Source of the DNA: Candidatus Uabimicrobium amorphum
Lineage (GTDB): Bacteria; Planctomycetota; Uabimicrobiia; Uabimicrobiales; Uabimicrobiaceae
Length of the DNA: 64,000 bases
Assembly (NCBI RefSeq): GCF_009002475.1
Contig: NZ_AP019860.1
Coordinates: 4,030,001 to 4,094,000, forward strand
Reading direction: 5' to 3'
Below the pieces are notes generated by a model. It was given only the letters and a program-made list of their open reading frames with translations, ran no database searches and was not told the origin of the DNA. Position 1 is the stretch's first letter; every line of letters starts with the position of its first letter. The translations under genes and the position numbers were made by a program. Positions 36,596 through 45,998 of the stretch are shown here, in pieces.

Positions 36596-37819
36596 GTGAA
36601 AAAAATGCTCATTTTTCTAGCAATAGTTATTCCATTTATTGCTTGTAATTCAAACGAGGAAAATCTTTTTCCTGCAAAGGAAAAAGCCAAAGTAACTCCA
36701 GAAAAAGTAAAACAACAAGCGCAAAACAACAACATTCTTGCCTGGGAGTTATACCAACAACTCGTCAACAAAGAGTCTGGTAAAAATATCTTTTATTCTC
36801 CATATAGCATTTCAACAGCTTTAGCAATGACATATGCTGGAGCGAAAGGCAATACAGCACAAGAAATGCAACAGACACTACACTTTGTAAAAGATGAACC
36901 TCACAAAGCGTTTTCTGGCTTGATAGACCTCATACAAGCGCAAAACAATCAATACAAACTCAACGTTGCCAACGCCCTATGGGGACAAAAAAGCTACAAA
37001 TTCTTACCATCTTTTTTGGACACAACCGGAAAAAATTACGGTGCTGGTTTACATACAGTAGACTTTGTGAAAGAAACAGAACAAGCACGCAAAACAATCA
37101 ATACTTGGGTAGCCAAAAACACCGCAGATAAGATAAAAGACCTTCTACCTCCGAATGCCATTACATCAGAAACGCGGTTAGTACTTACCAACACCATCTA
37201 TTTCAAAGGTGACTGGTCCTCCGCTTTTGACAAGGAAAAAACAACACAAGATGTCTTTCACATAGATGCAAAGACAACGGAAAATGTCGATATGATGACG
37301 CAAAAACCCAAAAAATTTGCCTACTATGAAGAAGAAGGTTTACAGGCAGTTAAACTCCCTTACAAGGGCGACGATGTTGCCATGTATATTTTTCTACCAC
37401 AGCAACTATCACTCTTCGACAAACAAATTTCCACTCAAAAGTTGCAAGAAATCGCGACGAAAATGCGCACCACCAAAGTATGGATAAAAATGCCCAAATT
37501 CAAAACGCGTTATAAATTTGATGCAAAAGAAGTTCTGCAACTAATGGGAATGAAAGATGCTTTTGCACTCGCCGCAGACTTTTCAGGAATGAATGGTAAC
37601 AAAGAGCTACGCATCACCAAAGTGATTCACGAAGCGTTCGTTGCTATTGACGAAGAAGGAACAGAAGCTGCCGCAGCAACCGGTGTCGTAATGAGCCGTA
37701 AAAGTATGCCTCGCCCGCCAAAGAGATTTTTCGTTGATCGTCCATTTGTATTTACCATTGTTCATCCCAAAACCGGTAGTACGTTATTTGTTGGACGTGT
37801 AACAAACCCCAACAAGTAG
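36596..37819 (+). CDS. Serpin (serine protease inhibitor), predicted lipoprotein
   Basis: 407 residues from GTG 36596 with AAAGGAAA upstream. The signal ends in the lipobox FIAC (Cys17). The serpin fold covers ~40-405: NIFYSPYSISTALAMTYAGA, NTIYFKGDWSSAFDK, then the hinge EEGTEAAAATGVV, and the C-terminal FFVDRPFVFTIVHPKTGSTLF region. Counting from the P17 Glu gives a predicted P1-P1' of Lys-Ser with Arg at P2 (SRKS), so the target is probably trypsin-like, and the small residues in the hinge indicate an inhibitory serpin. It follows the permease by 21 bp and may be read from the same transcript. Confidence 0.93.
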   Translation: MKKMLIFLAIVIPFIACNSNEENLFPAKEKAKVTPEKVKQQAQNNNILAWELYQQLVNKESGKNIFYSPYSISTALAMTYAGAKGNTAQEMQQTLHFVKDEPHKAFSGLIDLIQAQNNQYKLNVANALWGQKSYKFLPSFLDTTGKNYGAGLHTVDFVKETEQARKTINTWVAKNTADKIKDLLPPNAITSETRLVLTNTIYFKGDWSSAFDKEKTTQDVFHIDAKTTENVDMMTQKPKKFAYYEEEGLQAVKLPYKGDDVAMYIFLPQQLSLFDKQISTQKLQEIATKMRTTKVWIKMPKFKTRYKFDAKEVLQLMGMKDAFALAADFSGMNGNKELRITKVIHEAFVAIDEEGTEAAAATGVVMSRKSMPRPPKRFFVDRPFVFTIVHPKTGSTLFVGRVTNPNK

Positions 37820-37873
37820 GTGCTCATACTGCTATAAAACGAAATTCTAGAATAGCGTTTAAATTTTAAGTAC

Positions 37874-37898
37874 AAAGGCGGACATGCTGTCCGCCTTT
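37874..37898 (+). terminator. Intrinsic terminator after the serpin gene
   Basis: Perfect 11 bp stem AAAGGCGGACA / TGTCCGCCTTT around a 3-base loop, closing the xylFGH-serpin unit. The T-run is short. Confidence 0.75.
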
Positions 37899-37944
37899 CC
37901 TGGAATAAATCGCAAATAAAATCAACATTATCAGTGGAATAAAT

Positions 37945-40191
37945 ATGCTGTTAAATCAAAGATATCAGATTCAACGCATTATTGGTCAAGGGGGAATGGG
38001 GAAAGTTTACTACGCTATAGACGTTCACCACAAAAAACCTGTTGCCATAAAAGAATGCATTGTTAAAAAAGACAAAAATATATTAGAGCGTGTACAACGT
38101 GAGTACTATTTTATGTTGAAATGCCACCATCCTGGAGTTGTAAAAGCTTCCGACTTTTGCCTATACAACAATCATTATTTTATTGTGATGGAATACGTAG
38201 ATGGGATTTCTCTTTCTAACTTTATAAAACAAAAGTCTAAATGTATAGATTTACAAAAACAACTAGAGATATCGCTACAACTTTGCGAAGCCGTTGCATT
38301 TCTTCACAAAAACGGTATTATCCACAGAGATTTAAAACCTTCAAATATTATACTTTACAGCGAAAATTTAAAGCCCAAGTTACTCGATTTGGGAATTGCA
38401 AAATGTATTGACCAAGAGTTGGCAACGATAACAAATGCTAATAGCTTAATCGGAACTCCAGGTTATATGGCACCCGAACAATTTATTCCCAAAGAAAAAA
38501 TTACCACAAACACCGATGTATTTTCCCTAGGTGTTATCCTATATCAATTATTCACTTGGACGGAGAGATCACCACTTTATGGCGGACATATCGCCTCGAC
38601 AATGACAAAAACATTGGAGTTACAAATTCCCAGTTTAATATCTTTGTCGCCGTTTCAGGATTTGCGTTTGCAAAAACTCTCCGATTTACTAGAGTCATGT
38701 TTATGTAAAAAAAGTAGTCGCAGAGTACCTCTAGAGCAGCTTTGTGTAAACCTACGAAAATTACTATCTCCAACAAAAGGCAATGTAACAAACACCACGC
38801 GAATACAATATCCATTAAATTTAGACAATACCGCTACGAAACAAGTAAAAATTCAACCAAACATAACTAAGGCAAGTAACAAAAAGCCAAGTAAAATAGC
38901 ACAAAGGTTACCCATTCTATTGACATTTTTATCCATTTGTTTTGGCTTAGTTTATCTTTTATCAACGACAAACAAGCCCAAAAAAGAGCATAGGCCTAAT
39001 ATCAATAATGTAGAGCAAAGCGCTACAAATAGACCCAAAAAGCTCATTTCTAAAAATATCATCCGTCGTCAAAAAAAACATAACCTCGATGTTAAACATG
39101 TAGATAAAAACGTCATAGATAAAGCAACTTCATTGGCTTCTCAAAATGCTATAGACCATTACCAAAAAGGAAAAATTTACGATCGCCAAAAAAAACACCA
39201 CCTTGCGGTAGTAAGTTATACAAAAGCGATAGAGCTTAGTTTTCAATATTTTGATGCATACTATGCACGTGGAGTCGCATATTATGAATTGAAGAAATAC
39301 CGTCTTGCCACTGCTGATGCGACCAAAGTGATCCAGATCAAACCTCAATATTTTGAGCCATACATTCTGCGTGGTGCCGCCTGGTATCACCTTCACAATG
39401 ACAACTTGGCTGTCGCCGATGCGAACATAGCGATCAAGCTCAATTCTCAAAGCTCAGACGCGTACTATTTAAGAGCAATGGCTTACTATAGCTTACGGAA
39501 ATACCGCCGTGCTGTTGCTGACAGTAGTAAAGCACTAGAAATAAACCCTCAACATCTTTATGCAAACTACCGGCGTGGGATGGCTTATTATGAATTAAAG
39601 AAATATGGTCATGCAATTGCCGATGGTAGCAAAGCGATCGAACGGACTCCTCACGACCACAATGTGTACCTTCTACGCGGAGCAGCTTATTATTGGTCGG
39701 GGAAACATGCTCTTGCTATCTCCGACACTTCACAAGCAATCAACATCAATCCTCAAAGTTCTGAATCGTACCATATACGAGGAATGGCGTACTATAACTT
39801 GCAGAAATACGTTCTTGCGGTTGCTGATAGTAGTAAAGCTCTAGAAATAACACCTCAACATATTTATGCAAGCTACCGGCGTGCAATGGCTTACTATCGT
39901 TTGGGAAAGTACCACTTAGCGATAACTGATAACACCAAAGCGATCGAACTGACTCCTAACGATCATAGTCCATACTATCTACAAGGCCTAATTTACCAGG
40001 CTTTGGAAAAGTATGATCTTGCAATCATCCATTACACAAAAACCATCAAGCTGAACTCTCAATACTCTAAAGCCTACCGATCTCGCGCGAGCGTCTATCA
40101 ACAACTGGGACAACATGAACTTGCCGAAGCGGACATAAAAGAGTACAACAAGCAAACGCACCTGCACTTACAGAACACAAAGGCAAAGTAA
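37945..40191 (+). CDS. Ser/Thr protein kinase with extracytoplasmic TPR array
   Basis: 748 residues. The kinase domain (~7-275) has GQGGMGKVY, the VAIK lysine at 36, HRDLKP at 127-132, DLG at 148-150 instead of DFG, and MAPEQ. A membrane helix at ~318-338 is followed by a basic linker and about ten consecutive TPR units (~400-735), such as AYYARGVAYYELKKYRLATA and AYYLRAMAYYSLRKYRRAVA. These repeats are similar at DNA level. The TPRs probably sense or bind a protein outside the membrane. Monocistronic. Confidence 0.92.
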   Translation: MLLNQRYQIQRIIGQGGMGKVYYAIDVHHKKPVAIKECIVKKDKNILERVQREYYFMLKCHHPGVVKASDFCLYNNHYFIVMEYVDGISLSNFIKQKSKCIDLQKQLEISLQLCEAVAFLHKNGIIHRDLKPSNIILYSENLKPKLLDLGIAKCIDQELATITNANSLIGTPGYMAPEQFIPKEKITTNTDVFSLGVILYQLFTWTERSPLYGGHIASTMTKTLELQIPSLISLSPFQDLRLQKLSDLLESCLCKKSSRRVPLEQLCVNLRKLLSPTKGNVTNTTRIQYPLNLDNTATKQVKIQPNITKASNKKPSKIAQRLPILLTFLSICFGLVYLLSTTNKPKKEHRPNINNVEQSATNRPKKLISKNIIRRQKKHNLDVKHVDKNVIDKATSLASQNAIDHYQKGKIYDRQKKHHLAVVSYTKAIELSFQYFDAYYARGVAYYELKKYRLATADATKVIQIKPQYFEPYILRGAAWYHLHNDNLAVADANIAIKLNSQSSDAYYLRAMAYYSLRKYRRAVADSSKALEINPQHLYANYRRGMAYYELKKYGHAIADGSKAIERTPHDHNVYLLRGAAYYWSGKHALAISDTSQAININPQSSESYHIRGMAYYNLQKYVLAVADSSKALEITPQHIYASYRRAMAYYRLGKYHLAITDNTKAIELTPNDHSPYYLQGLIYQALEKYDLAIIHYTKTIKLNSQYSKAYRSRASVYQQLGQHELAEADIKEYNKQTHLHLQNTKAK

Positions 40192-40305
40192 CCCAATTGG
40201 TAAAAAGTGATATGTTGGCATTCTACTTATTTTGAGAAAAAAGATATTTTATCGTTACGGTAAAAAAATACTCGATTTACTACATCCACCATTTTAAAGA
40301 AAACG

Positions 40306-40869
40306 CTAGTCTAAACGCTCCAATTTTGTCAAAGTTTCGCCATTCACATTTACTTGTTCTTCTTTGTAGTAATGACACGCACGTTCTTCGTGATCGTATG
40401 GTGGAAACAGTAAATCGAGAAATGCACAATCATCGATCGCATAGATCTCATGAACATTATTATTGTTTGGTTCTACCAAAATAGTTGACGTGGCTCCATT
40501 GGCGGTTTCATCGCAACATTTACGCGCTAAACCACTCAGAGGATACTCTTCTGCCCAATTGAACGTACGAAGATGTAGTGTGCCGTATAGAACGCGCATT
40601 AAAACCCACATATGCGGATGATCATGCAAGGGTATTTTGCTACCTTTTTTGATCATAAACAGCTGTAAGGAAAAATCTGGGGTACTAAAAATCGGCTCTG
40701 AATCCCATTCGCACTCGGGATTTAAATTGGCCATCAATTCATCTAAATTAAGATCCTGCGCGTTTATCTGATCTAACAATTTGCCAAGAACATCGATAAT
40801 GTGTTGCGGTGAACTGTTTTGTGAAAAAAGATGCTGTGCTTGTTGGATAACTTCTTGAACTTTACTCAT
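40306..40869 (-). CDS. Thiol dioxygenase of the PCO/ADO family (cupin)
   Basis: 187 residues. IPLHDHPHMWVLMRVLYGTL carries the two His ligands of the Fe site and NVHEIYAIDDCAFLDLLFPP the third. The ending RACHYYKEE matches plant cysteine oxidases and mammalian 2-aminoethanethiol dioxygenase (ADO). These enzymes add O2 to cysteamine or N-terminal cysteine thiols to give sulfinates. Substrate here unknown. The family is mostly known from eukaryotes but occurs in some bacteria. Cytoplasmic, single gene. Confidence 0.85.
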   Translation of the reverse strand: MSKVQEVIQQAQHLFSQNSSPQHIIDVLGKLLDQINAQDLNLDELMANLNPECEWDSEPIFSTPDFSLQLFMIKKGSKIPLHDHPHMWVLMRVLYGTLHLRTFNWAEEYPLSGLARKCCDETANGATSTILVEPNNNNVHEIYAIDDCAFLDLLFPPYDHEERACHYYKEEQVNVNGETLTKLERLD

Positions 40870-41014
40870 CGTACATTCCCGTTATTTGTAGTTAAAAGGT
40901 TAGTTTTTTTACTATAATACAAAGGCCTCAGGTTTGTCACAACACTTTTTTCTTTTGCGTTTCGCAAACCACAAAACGATACAAAAAACTATTTGTAGAG
41001 AAATTACTTGCGGT

Positions 41015-41045
41015 TTGATAAAAAAGTTGCTAACAAAGATATAAA
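41015..41045 (+). promoter_or_regulatory. Possible promoter of the DUF1761 gene
   Basis: TTGATA at 41015-41020 and ATATAA/TATAAA at 41039-41045 with an 18-19 bp spacer, about 50 bp before ATG 41095. It is a fair match to a sigma-70 promoter. Confidence 0.4.
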
Positions 41046-41094
41046 TAGTTAAAGCATTTTTATTTTACTTTAAAACCCAATAGGAACCGTAACT

Positions 41095-41511
41095 ATGTTC
41101 AATATTGATTTTTCTACCTTAAATTGGCTCGCTATTGCCGCGAGCGTTGTAGCTGGGCAAATAATTTCTACGATTTGGTTTGTGGCAATAGTAGGAAATC
41201 CTTGGGCAAGGGAATATGGAGTTAGTGACAAAAAACAACACGCGAAAGAAATACCAGGTTACACATATGCAGTTGGTCTTGTGTGCACAATTGTTCTAGT
41301 ACTCAGTATTGCTATTTTGCAACAAGTACTTAAAGTAGATACCCTTGGTGGCGCTATTAGTAGTGGTCTATTTGTCGCGATTGGTTTTGCAGCATCAACA
41401 AGTCTTCCAGGTAATGCATTTTTGAAAAGATGGTCCGCTTTCTTGATGATGATTGGTAGTCAAACAGCGATGATACTTGGAATTTCCATTATTTTAGCTC
41501 TATGGAAATAA
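41095..41511 (+). CDS. DUF1761 membrane protein
   Basis: 138 residues with four transmembrane helices. NWLAIAASVVAGQIISTIWF then GNPWAREYG is the typical start of DUF1761. AGGAAC upstream supports the ATG. The function of the family is not established. It stands alone between the dioxygenase gene (divergent) and a kinase gene. Confidence 0.8.
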   Translation: MFNIDFSTLNWLAIAASVVAGQIISTIWFVAIVGNPWAREYGVSDKKQHAKEIPGYTYAVGLVCTIVLVLSIAILQQVLKVDTLGGAISSGLFVAIGFAASTSLPGNAFLKRWSAFLMMIGSQTAMILGISIILALWK

Positions 41512-41523
41512 ACGTAACGGTGT

Positions 41524-41545
41524 AGTGCCAGAAGTGTCTGGCACT
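41524..41545 (+). terminator. Hairpin terminator after the DUF1761 gene
   Basis: Perfect 9 bp stem AGTGCCAGA / TCTGGCACT with a 4-base loop directly behind the stop codon. The trailing T-run is weak. Confidence 0.6.
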
Positions 41546-41606
41546 TCGTTGCCGCAGAAAAACTCTCCTATTTCTTGATTTTCATACCTCAGTTGAAAGA
41601 TCTATT

Positions 41607-44426
41607 ATGGATGATAATAAAAAAATAAAAAACACTATTCAGGAAACACTTGTCGAAGTACCTGCAGGTACAAAAAGAGAACAAATGCCTAAAAGAATAG
41701 GTCGCTACGAAATTATTTCAGAACTGGGTCGTGGAGGAATGGGAGTGGTATTCAAGGCCCAAGACAGTAAATTACATAGAATTGTCGCTTTAAAAGTACT
41801 TATCGGCAACATTCTGACTCAAGAACGCAAGGAACGATTTTTCGCCGAAGCGCGTTCCATGGCGAAATTAAACCACGAAAATATTATCAAACTTTACGAC
41901 TATGGCGAAGACAACGGTGTTTGTTTTTTCACAATGGACTACATCGAGGGACAGACTCTTGATGAAGTACTAAAACAAAAAGCAATGTCATTAAAACAAA
42001 CCGTTGCGCTCATTGAAAAAATTTGTCAAGCCATGCACTATTGCCATAGCCAAAAAATTATCCACCGCGATTTAAAACCCTCGAATATTATGATCAAAAA
42101 TGGCAAGCCCTATGTCATGGACTTCGGTATCGCAAAAGAGGTTAGTGAAGACGGTTTGACAAAACCAGGTTCCATCATGGGTAGTCCACACTACATGTCT
42201 CCCGAACAAGCAGAGGGGGATCGAAAAAAAATAGATCACCGCTCCGATATATATTCTTTGGGAATGATTCTTTACCGCTGTTTGACGGGGAAAACAGGCT
42301 TTGCTGGCGACAGCATCATGAAAACTTTAATGAAAATCATGAAAGAGGACCCTGTAGCTCCTCGCCAAATAAACCCACGTATACCAGAAAATCTAGAAAA
42401 AATATGTTTAAAAGCCTTAGAAAAAAAGAGAGAAAATCGTTATCAGTCCATGCACCTTTTCGCTCGTTATTTACGTCGTTTTTTGGATGGCGGCAAAGTT
42501 AACCTGCGTTTGGCCAAAAAAGAAAAAGCCGCCAACAAAACATGGTTGTGGGTTTCCATAAGTGCCATCGTTTTCGTACTAGTGGCTCTCATGAGTATGA
42601 TGACAACATCACCACTAGATGAACTACGTGAAGAAGCGGAAACTTACATAGCAGAAGGATTTTCACAAAAAGCAGTTACAACAGCGCAACAAATCTTACA
42701 CAAAGAGATTACTGACGATGAGGCTTGGGAAATTTGGTTTCTTGGTAATTATCAACTGCTATCGAAAAGTTTCTTTGCGGATGTAAAGAACAACATAAAA
42801 AAGATGGAAAAGAACTTTCCCTTTAGTTTAGAAACAGAGAGAGATGCACTACAACATGCTTTGGACACTCATGATTTTATTGCCCAAAAATCGTTCAAAA
42901 AAGCGCAAAACGCTCTACACAAACTAAGAGATAAAAACGCGCTTCTCATGGATGACCATTTAACAAAAACTGTTGCCAACTTACAAAAAAATCTCAAAGA
43001 TATGCAAGCTGCTCTAGAAAAAGAAATGGCAGAGCAAAAAAGAAAAGATTTGGAACGCGAAAAGCAACAAGCCAAAGAAAAAGAAAGACAGCGCCTAGCA
43101 TCAAAGCAACAACAAAACGACAACAACACATCTTCAGAGGAAAAACCTTTTCGAAAAATACTCAAGGACCAACCTTTTCGAAAAATACTCAAGGACCAAC
43201 CTTTTCGAAAAATACTCAAGGACCAACCTTTTCGAAAAATACTAGAGGAAGAACCTTCTACAAATACTACGACACAAATGTTTCGTTATAATCCTGCGCG
43301 CAACGGACACACTACAGCACCAGATGTCACCCGACCTACGGTGAAATACCAAATGTTCATCGATGAGTTTCCTTTTATTACCGCACCGGTTATTCATGAT
43401 AATATGCTGTACATTCATAGCATTATTGCGGTATACAAGATTGATTTACGCAACAACAAAATCATCTCTGCCTTTTCCAAATTACACAAAAAAGTGCATG
43501 AGCAACCGCGTACATTCAAAAAGCGCCATCGAACCGTTCCCGAAGAACGCTCTGCTTTGCTACTGCACAAAGGAATCTTATACTTTGCGTGCAACCACCC
43601 CAATCCAAACAAAAATTATTCTGATTTTTGCGCCGTGCAAACAAGAGGGAGAGGCAAATTAATCGCCAGTGCACCGATTCCTAGCCGCATAACAACCTCC
43701 CCAACAGTATACAAGGACACGATCTACATCGGTTGTCAAGATGGCAACGTATATGCGCTAAAACTTCAAGGTAACACATTTCACATACAAAAAAAATACC
43801 TGGGGAAAAAACTTCGCGCCGTCGTATCGGCGCCTGTTTTATACCGCGATCAATTAATATTCCAATGCGATGGTATGAGTATTTTTCGTTACAAGTTAAA
43901 CCTTCCGAGCCACCAACCTACATCGATAAGGGTGGATCATTGGGGAGCAACGACACCTGTTGCTTATGATGATATGACTTTTGCGGCGACGGCGACAGGA
44001 GCTGTCGTGTGTATCGATAAGAGTTTTCAAAATGTAGAGTGGCATCACCAGGGACCAGAAGTTCCCATTCATTCATCTCTAGGTGTGTCGGGCAACTACG
44101 TATACATGTTTTTTAGTGATGGTGTTTTCCAAATTTATGACCGCGCCCAAAAGAAACCTGCGGCATTCGGTTACATAGGCCCAACAAGATGTTCACCTGT
44201 CATCACAAAACGTTATATGTACATAGGAAACAACGCTTCGCAAGACGAAGGCTCTATTTTACACGTATTTGATCTTAATAACCTAATTCATAAAAAAAAT
44301 AAAATCAGAATCCACCATGAATCAAAACCTCTGCAAGGAGATATTGTGGCGGAACCACTCCTGTATAACGGTAGAATTTACGTTGTCACTACTGCGGGTA
44401 ACTTGTACGTGATGGGAAACGAATAA
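41607..44426 (+). CDS. Ser/Thr protein kinase with coiled coil, tandem repeat and PQQ-like propeller
   Basis: 939 residues. The kinase domain (~34-295) has GRGGMGVVF, the VALK lysine at 63, HRDLKPSN, intact DFG and MSPEQ. A membrane helix (~312-333) is followed by a helical region with a Lys/Glu/Gln-rich coiled coil (~340-505), then four copies of a nine-residue unit PFRKILKDQ (~513-549). A PQQ/YWTD-type beta-propeller (~570-935) ends the protein, with blades like APVIHDNMLYIHS, SPTVYKDTIYIGCQDGNVYAL and EPLLYNGRIYVVTTAGNLYV. The propeller would lie outside the membrane as a sensor or binding domain. Confidence 0.92.
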   Translation: MDDNKKIKNTIQETLVEVPAGTKREQMPKRIGRYEIISELGRGGMGVVFKAQDSKLHRIVALKVLIGNILTQERKERFFAEARSMAKLNHENIIKLYDYGEDNGVCFFTMDYIEGQTLDEVLKQKAMSLKQTVALIEKICQAMHYCHSQKIIHRDLKPSNIMIKNGKPYVMDFGIAKEVSEDGLTKPGSIMGSPHYMSPEQAEGDRKKIDHRSDIYSLGMILYRCLTGKTGFAGDSIMKTLMKIMKEDPVAPRQINPRIPENLEKICLKALEKKRENRYQSMHLFARYLRRFLDGGKVNLRLAKKEKAANKTWLWVSISAIVFVLVALMSMMTTSPLDELREEAETYIAEGFSQKAVTTAQQILHKEITDDEAWEIWFLGNYQLLSKSFFADVKNNIKKMEKNFPFSLETERDALQHALDTHDFIAQKSFKKAQNALHKLRDKNALLMDDHLTKTVANLQKNLKDMQAALEKEMAEQKRKDLEREKQQAKEKERQRLASKQQQNDNNTSSEEKPFRKILKDQPFRKILKDQPFRKILKDQPFRKILEEEPSTNTTTQMFRYNPARNGHTTAPDVTRPTVKYQMFIDEFPFITAPVIHDNMLYIHSIIAVYKIDLRNNKIISAFSKLHKKVHEQPRTFKKRHRTVPEERSALLLHKGILYFACNHPNPNKNYSDFCAVQTRGRGKLIASAPIPSRITTSPTVYKDTIYIGCQDGNVYALKLQGNTFHIQKKYLGKKLRAVVSAPVLYRDQLIFQCDGMSIFRYKLNLPSHQPTSIRVDHWGATTPVAYDDMTFAATATGAVVCIDKSFQNVEWHHQGPEVPIHSSLGVSGNYVYMFFSDGVFQIYDRAQKKPAAFGYIGPTRCSPVITKRYMYIGNNASQDEGSILHVFDLNNLIHKKNKIRIHHESKPLQGDIVAEPLLYNGRIYVVTTAGNLYVMGNE
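43146..43253. repeat. 27 bp in-frame tandem repeat, four units
   Basis: Units start at 43146, 43173, 43200 and 43227. The first three are identical and the last diverges at its 3' end. Each encodes PFRKILKDQ in the juxta-propeller linker of the kinase. Identity at silent sites suggests recent expansion. Confidence 0.95.
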
Positions 44427-44457
44427 GCACCGCTACATAAATGTTACAGTCCATTCA

Positions 44458-44510
44458 AACATAACCAAATACTGTTCTAATGAATGGGAAAGTTAGAACA
44501 TAACCAAATA
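44458..44510 (+). promoter_or_regulatory. Direct-repeat site upstream of the symporter gene
   Basis: AACATAACCAAATA occurs at 44458-44471 and 44497-44510, 39 bp apart (about four helical turns). Between and overlapping them is an inverted pair GTTCTAA/TTAGAAC. The arrangement lies 30-80 bp before ATG 44539 and could be a regulator-binding site. Confidence 0.35.
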
Positions 44511-44538
44511 AAATACAATTTTCACATAGGAGAAATCA

Positions 44539-45960
44539 ATGGTTGTAATAAGTGTTGTTGTAGTATACCTCCTGGGGATGGTCGCTATTGGCTGGTATGC
44601 ATCGAAAAAAATTGAATCCAACGAAGATTTTATGGTTGCCGGTCGTAGATTGGGACCGGTAATGATGGCGGGAACACTCGCAGCAACAGAAATCGGAGGC
44701 GGAAGCTCTCTGGGAGTTGTGGAAAAAGCATATGGTAGCTGGGGATTTAGTGCGGTGTGGTATGTACTAGCGATGGCCGTTACCTTCGTCATCTTATCAT
44801 TTTTTGCTCCCAAGTTAAGAAATGCCATGGTAAAAACCGTTCCCGAATACTTCAGAAGGCGTTACGGTGATGCACCAGGTATCATCACGGCAATCATCAT
44901 GATGCTACCTCTTATCGGTTTAACCGCGGCTCAATTTATCGCATCGGCTGTTATTCTAGAAGCGATGACTCTTTGGAGTTACAGTACTTGTGTCTTGGTC
45001 GTATCTGTCATTGTGACTGTCTACGCTGTTTTAGGTGGTCTATGGAGTGTAACTTTAACAGACTTCATTCAAATGTTTTTAATTGTAGGTGGAATGTTTC
45101 TCGCCGTTCCGTACGCTCTTGATGCTGTTGGTGGCTGGGAAGTAGTTAAAGCCAGTATGCCAGCGGAAAAACTAAGTTTTACTGCCGGAATAGGTTGGGG
45201 AACAATTATATCCTTAACCATTATATACATTACCTCATTTGCCGTAGGACAAGAAGCCGTTCAACGATACTATGCTGCCAAAGATGAAAAAGCCGCGGTG
45301 CAAGGATCTTTAATCGCTAGCGGTATATATGTTATTTTTGCTTTTATTCCTGTCATTTTAGGCCTTATTGCATTTGCAATGGTAGAACAAGGAAAAATGG
45401 ACCCTGAACTCATGGCGCGAGGTGCAAAATACGCCTTGCCGTCCCTAGCAATGGCCACGATGCCTTCGGTATTGGCAGGGTTTTTATTCGCCGGTATTAT
45501 TTCAGCAACGATGTCCAGCGCTGATTCTAATATGCTCGGAGCGGGCTCTATCTTTGCCAACGACATATATCGAGTTTATTTACACAAAAACGCTTCCGAC
45601 AAACAAATTCTTCGCGTCACTCAAATGAGCATGGTCGTCATCGGTCTTGCTGGTTTACTAATCGCTTGGGCCAACACGCAAAGCATTATTGCATTATTAA
45701 TGTTCTCTATGACCCTACGCGCAGGCGGCGCATTTTTTCCTTACATCGTAGGGCACTACTGGAAAAAAGCAAGTTGGGCGGGGGTTATGGCTTCTGTGAT
45801 AGTTGGTAGCACAGCAGTTATTTTGGTAGAGCAAAAATTGGTTTCTTTTTTTGGATTAGAGCCCATTTTTCTGGGTTTGGCCTCTAGCGCGGTCGTTTTC
45901 GTATTGTTTTGTAACTTGTTTCCCAACAGCGAAAACACAGTGGAACTAAAGCCAGAATAA
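44539..45960 (+). CDS. Sodium:solute symporter (SSS family)
   Basis: 473 residues with about 13 membrane helices and AGGAG before ATG. Family features include GYYASKK-like GWYASKKIESNEDFMVAGRR (kept short: ASKKIESNEDFMVAGRR), ATEIGGGSSLG in helix 2, YAVLGGLWSVTLTDFIQM, and AGIISATMSSADSNMLGAG near the Na+ site. This is the LeuT-fold SSS/SLC5 class (PutP, PanF and related). The solute cannot be told from sequence by eye. Monocistronic, ending at a palindromic terminator. Confidence 0.9.
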   Translation: MVVISVVVVYLLGMVAIGWYASKKIESNEDFMVAGRRLGPVMMAGTLAATEIGGGSSLGVVEKAYGSWGFSAVWYVLAMAVTFVILSFFAPKLRNAMVKTVPEYFRRRYGDAPGIITAIIMMLPLIGLTAAQFIASAVILEAMTLWSYSTCVLVVSVIVTVYAVLGGLWSVTLTDFIQMFLIVGGMFLAVPYALDAVGGWEVVKASMPAEKLSFTAGIGWGTIISLTIIYITSFAVGQEAVQRYYAAKDEKAAVQGSLIASGIYVIFAFIPVILGLIAFAMVEQGKMDPELMARGAKYALPSLAMATMPSVLAGFLFAGIISATMSSADSNMLGAGSIFANDIYRVYLHKNASDKQILRVTQMSMVVIGLAGLLIAWANTQSIIALLMFSMTLRAGGAFFPYIVGHYWKKASWAGVMASVIVGSTAVILVEQKLVSFFGLEPIFLGLASSAVVFVLFCNLFPNSENTVELKPE

Positions 45961-45962
45961 AT

Positions 45963-45990
45963 TTGACAGGATTAACGTTAATCCTGTCAA
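45963..45990. terminator. Palindromic bidirectional terminator, copy 1
   Basis: A perfect 28 bp palindrome, TTGACAGGATTAAC joined to its complement, followed by seven T. It lies between the convergent symporter and tatD genes. Almost the same sequence recurs at 48375-48402. Confidence 0.85.
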
Positions 45991-45998
45991 TTTTTTTC

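Noticed and set aside
36193..36771. 192-residue minus-strand open frame
   Set aside because: Antisense to xylH and the serpin start; composition reflects the complement of membrane-protein codons.
39160..40170. CRISPR-like periodicity
   Set aside because: The ~100 bp periodic similarity encodes TPR units of the kinase and has no identical repeats with unique spacers.
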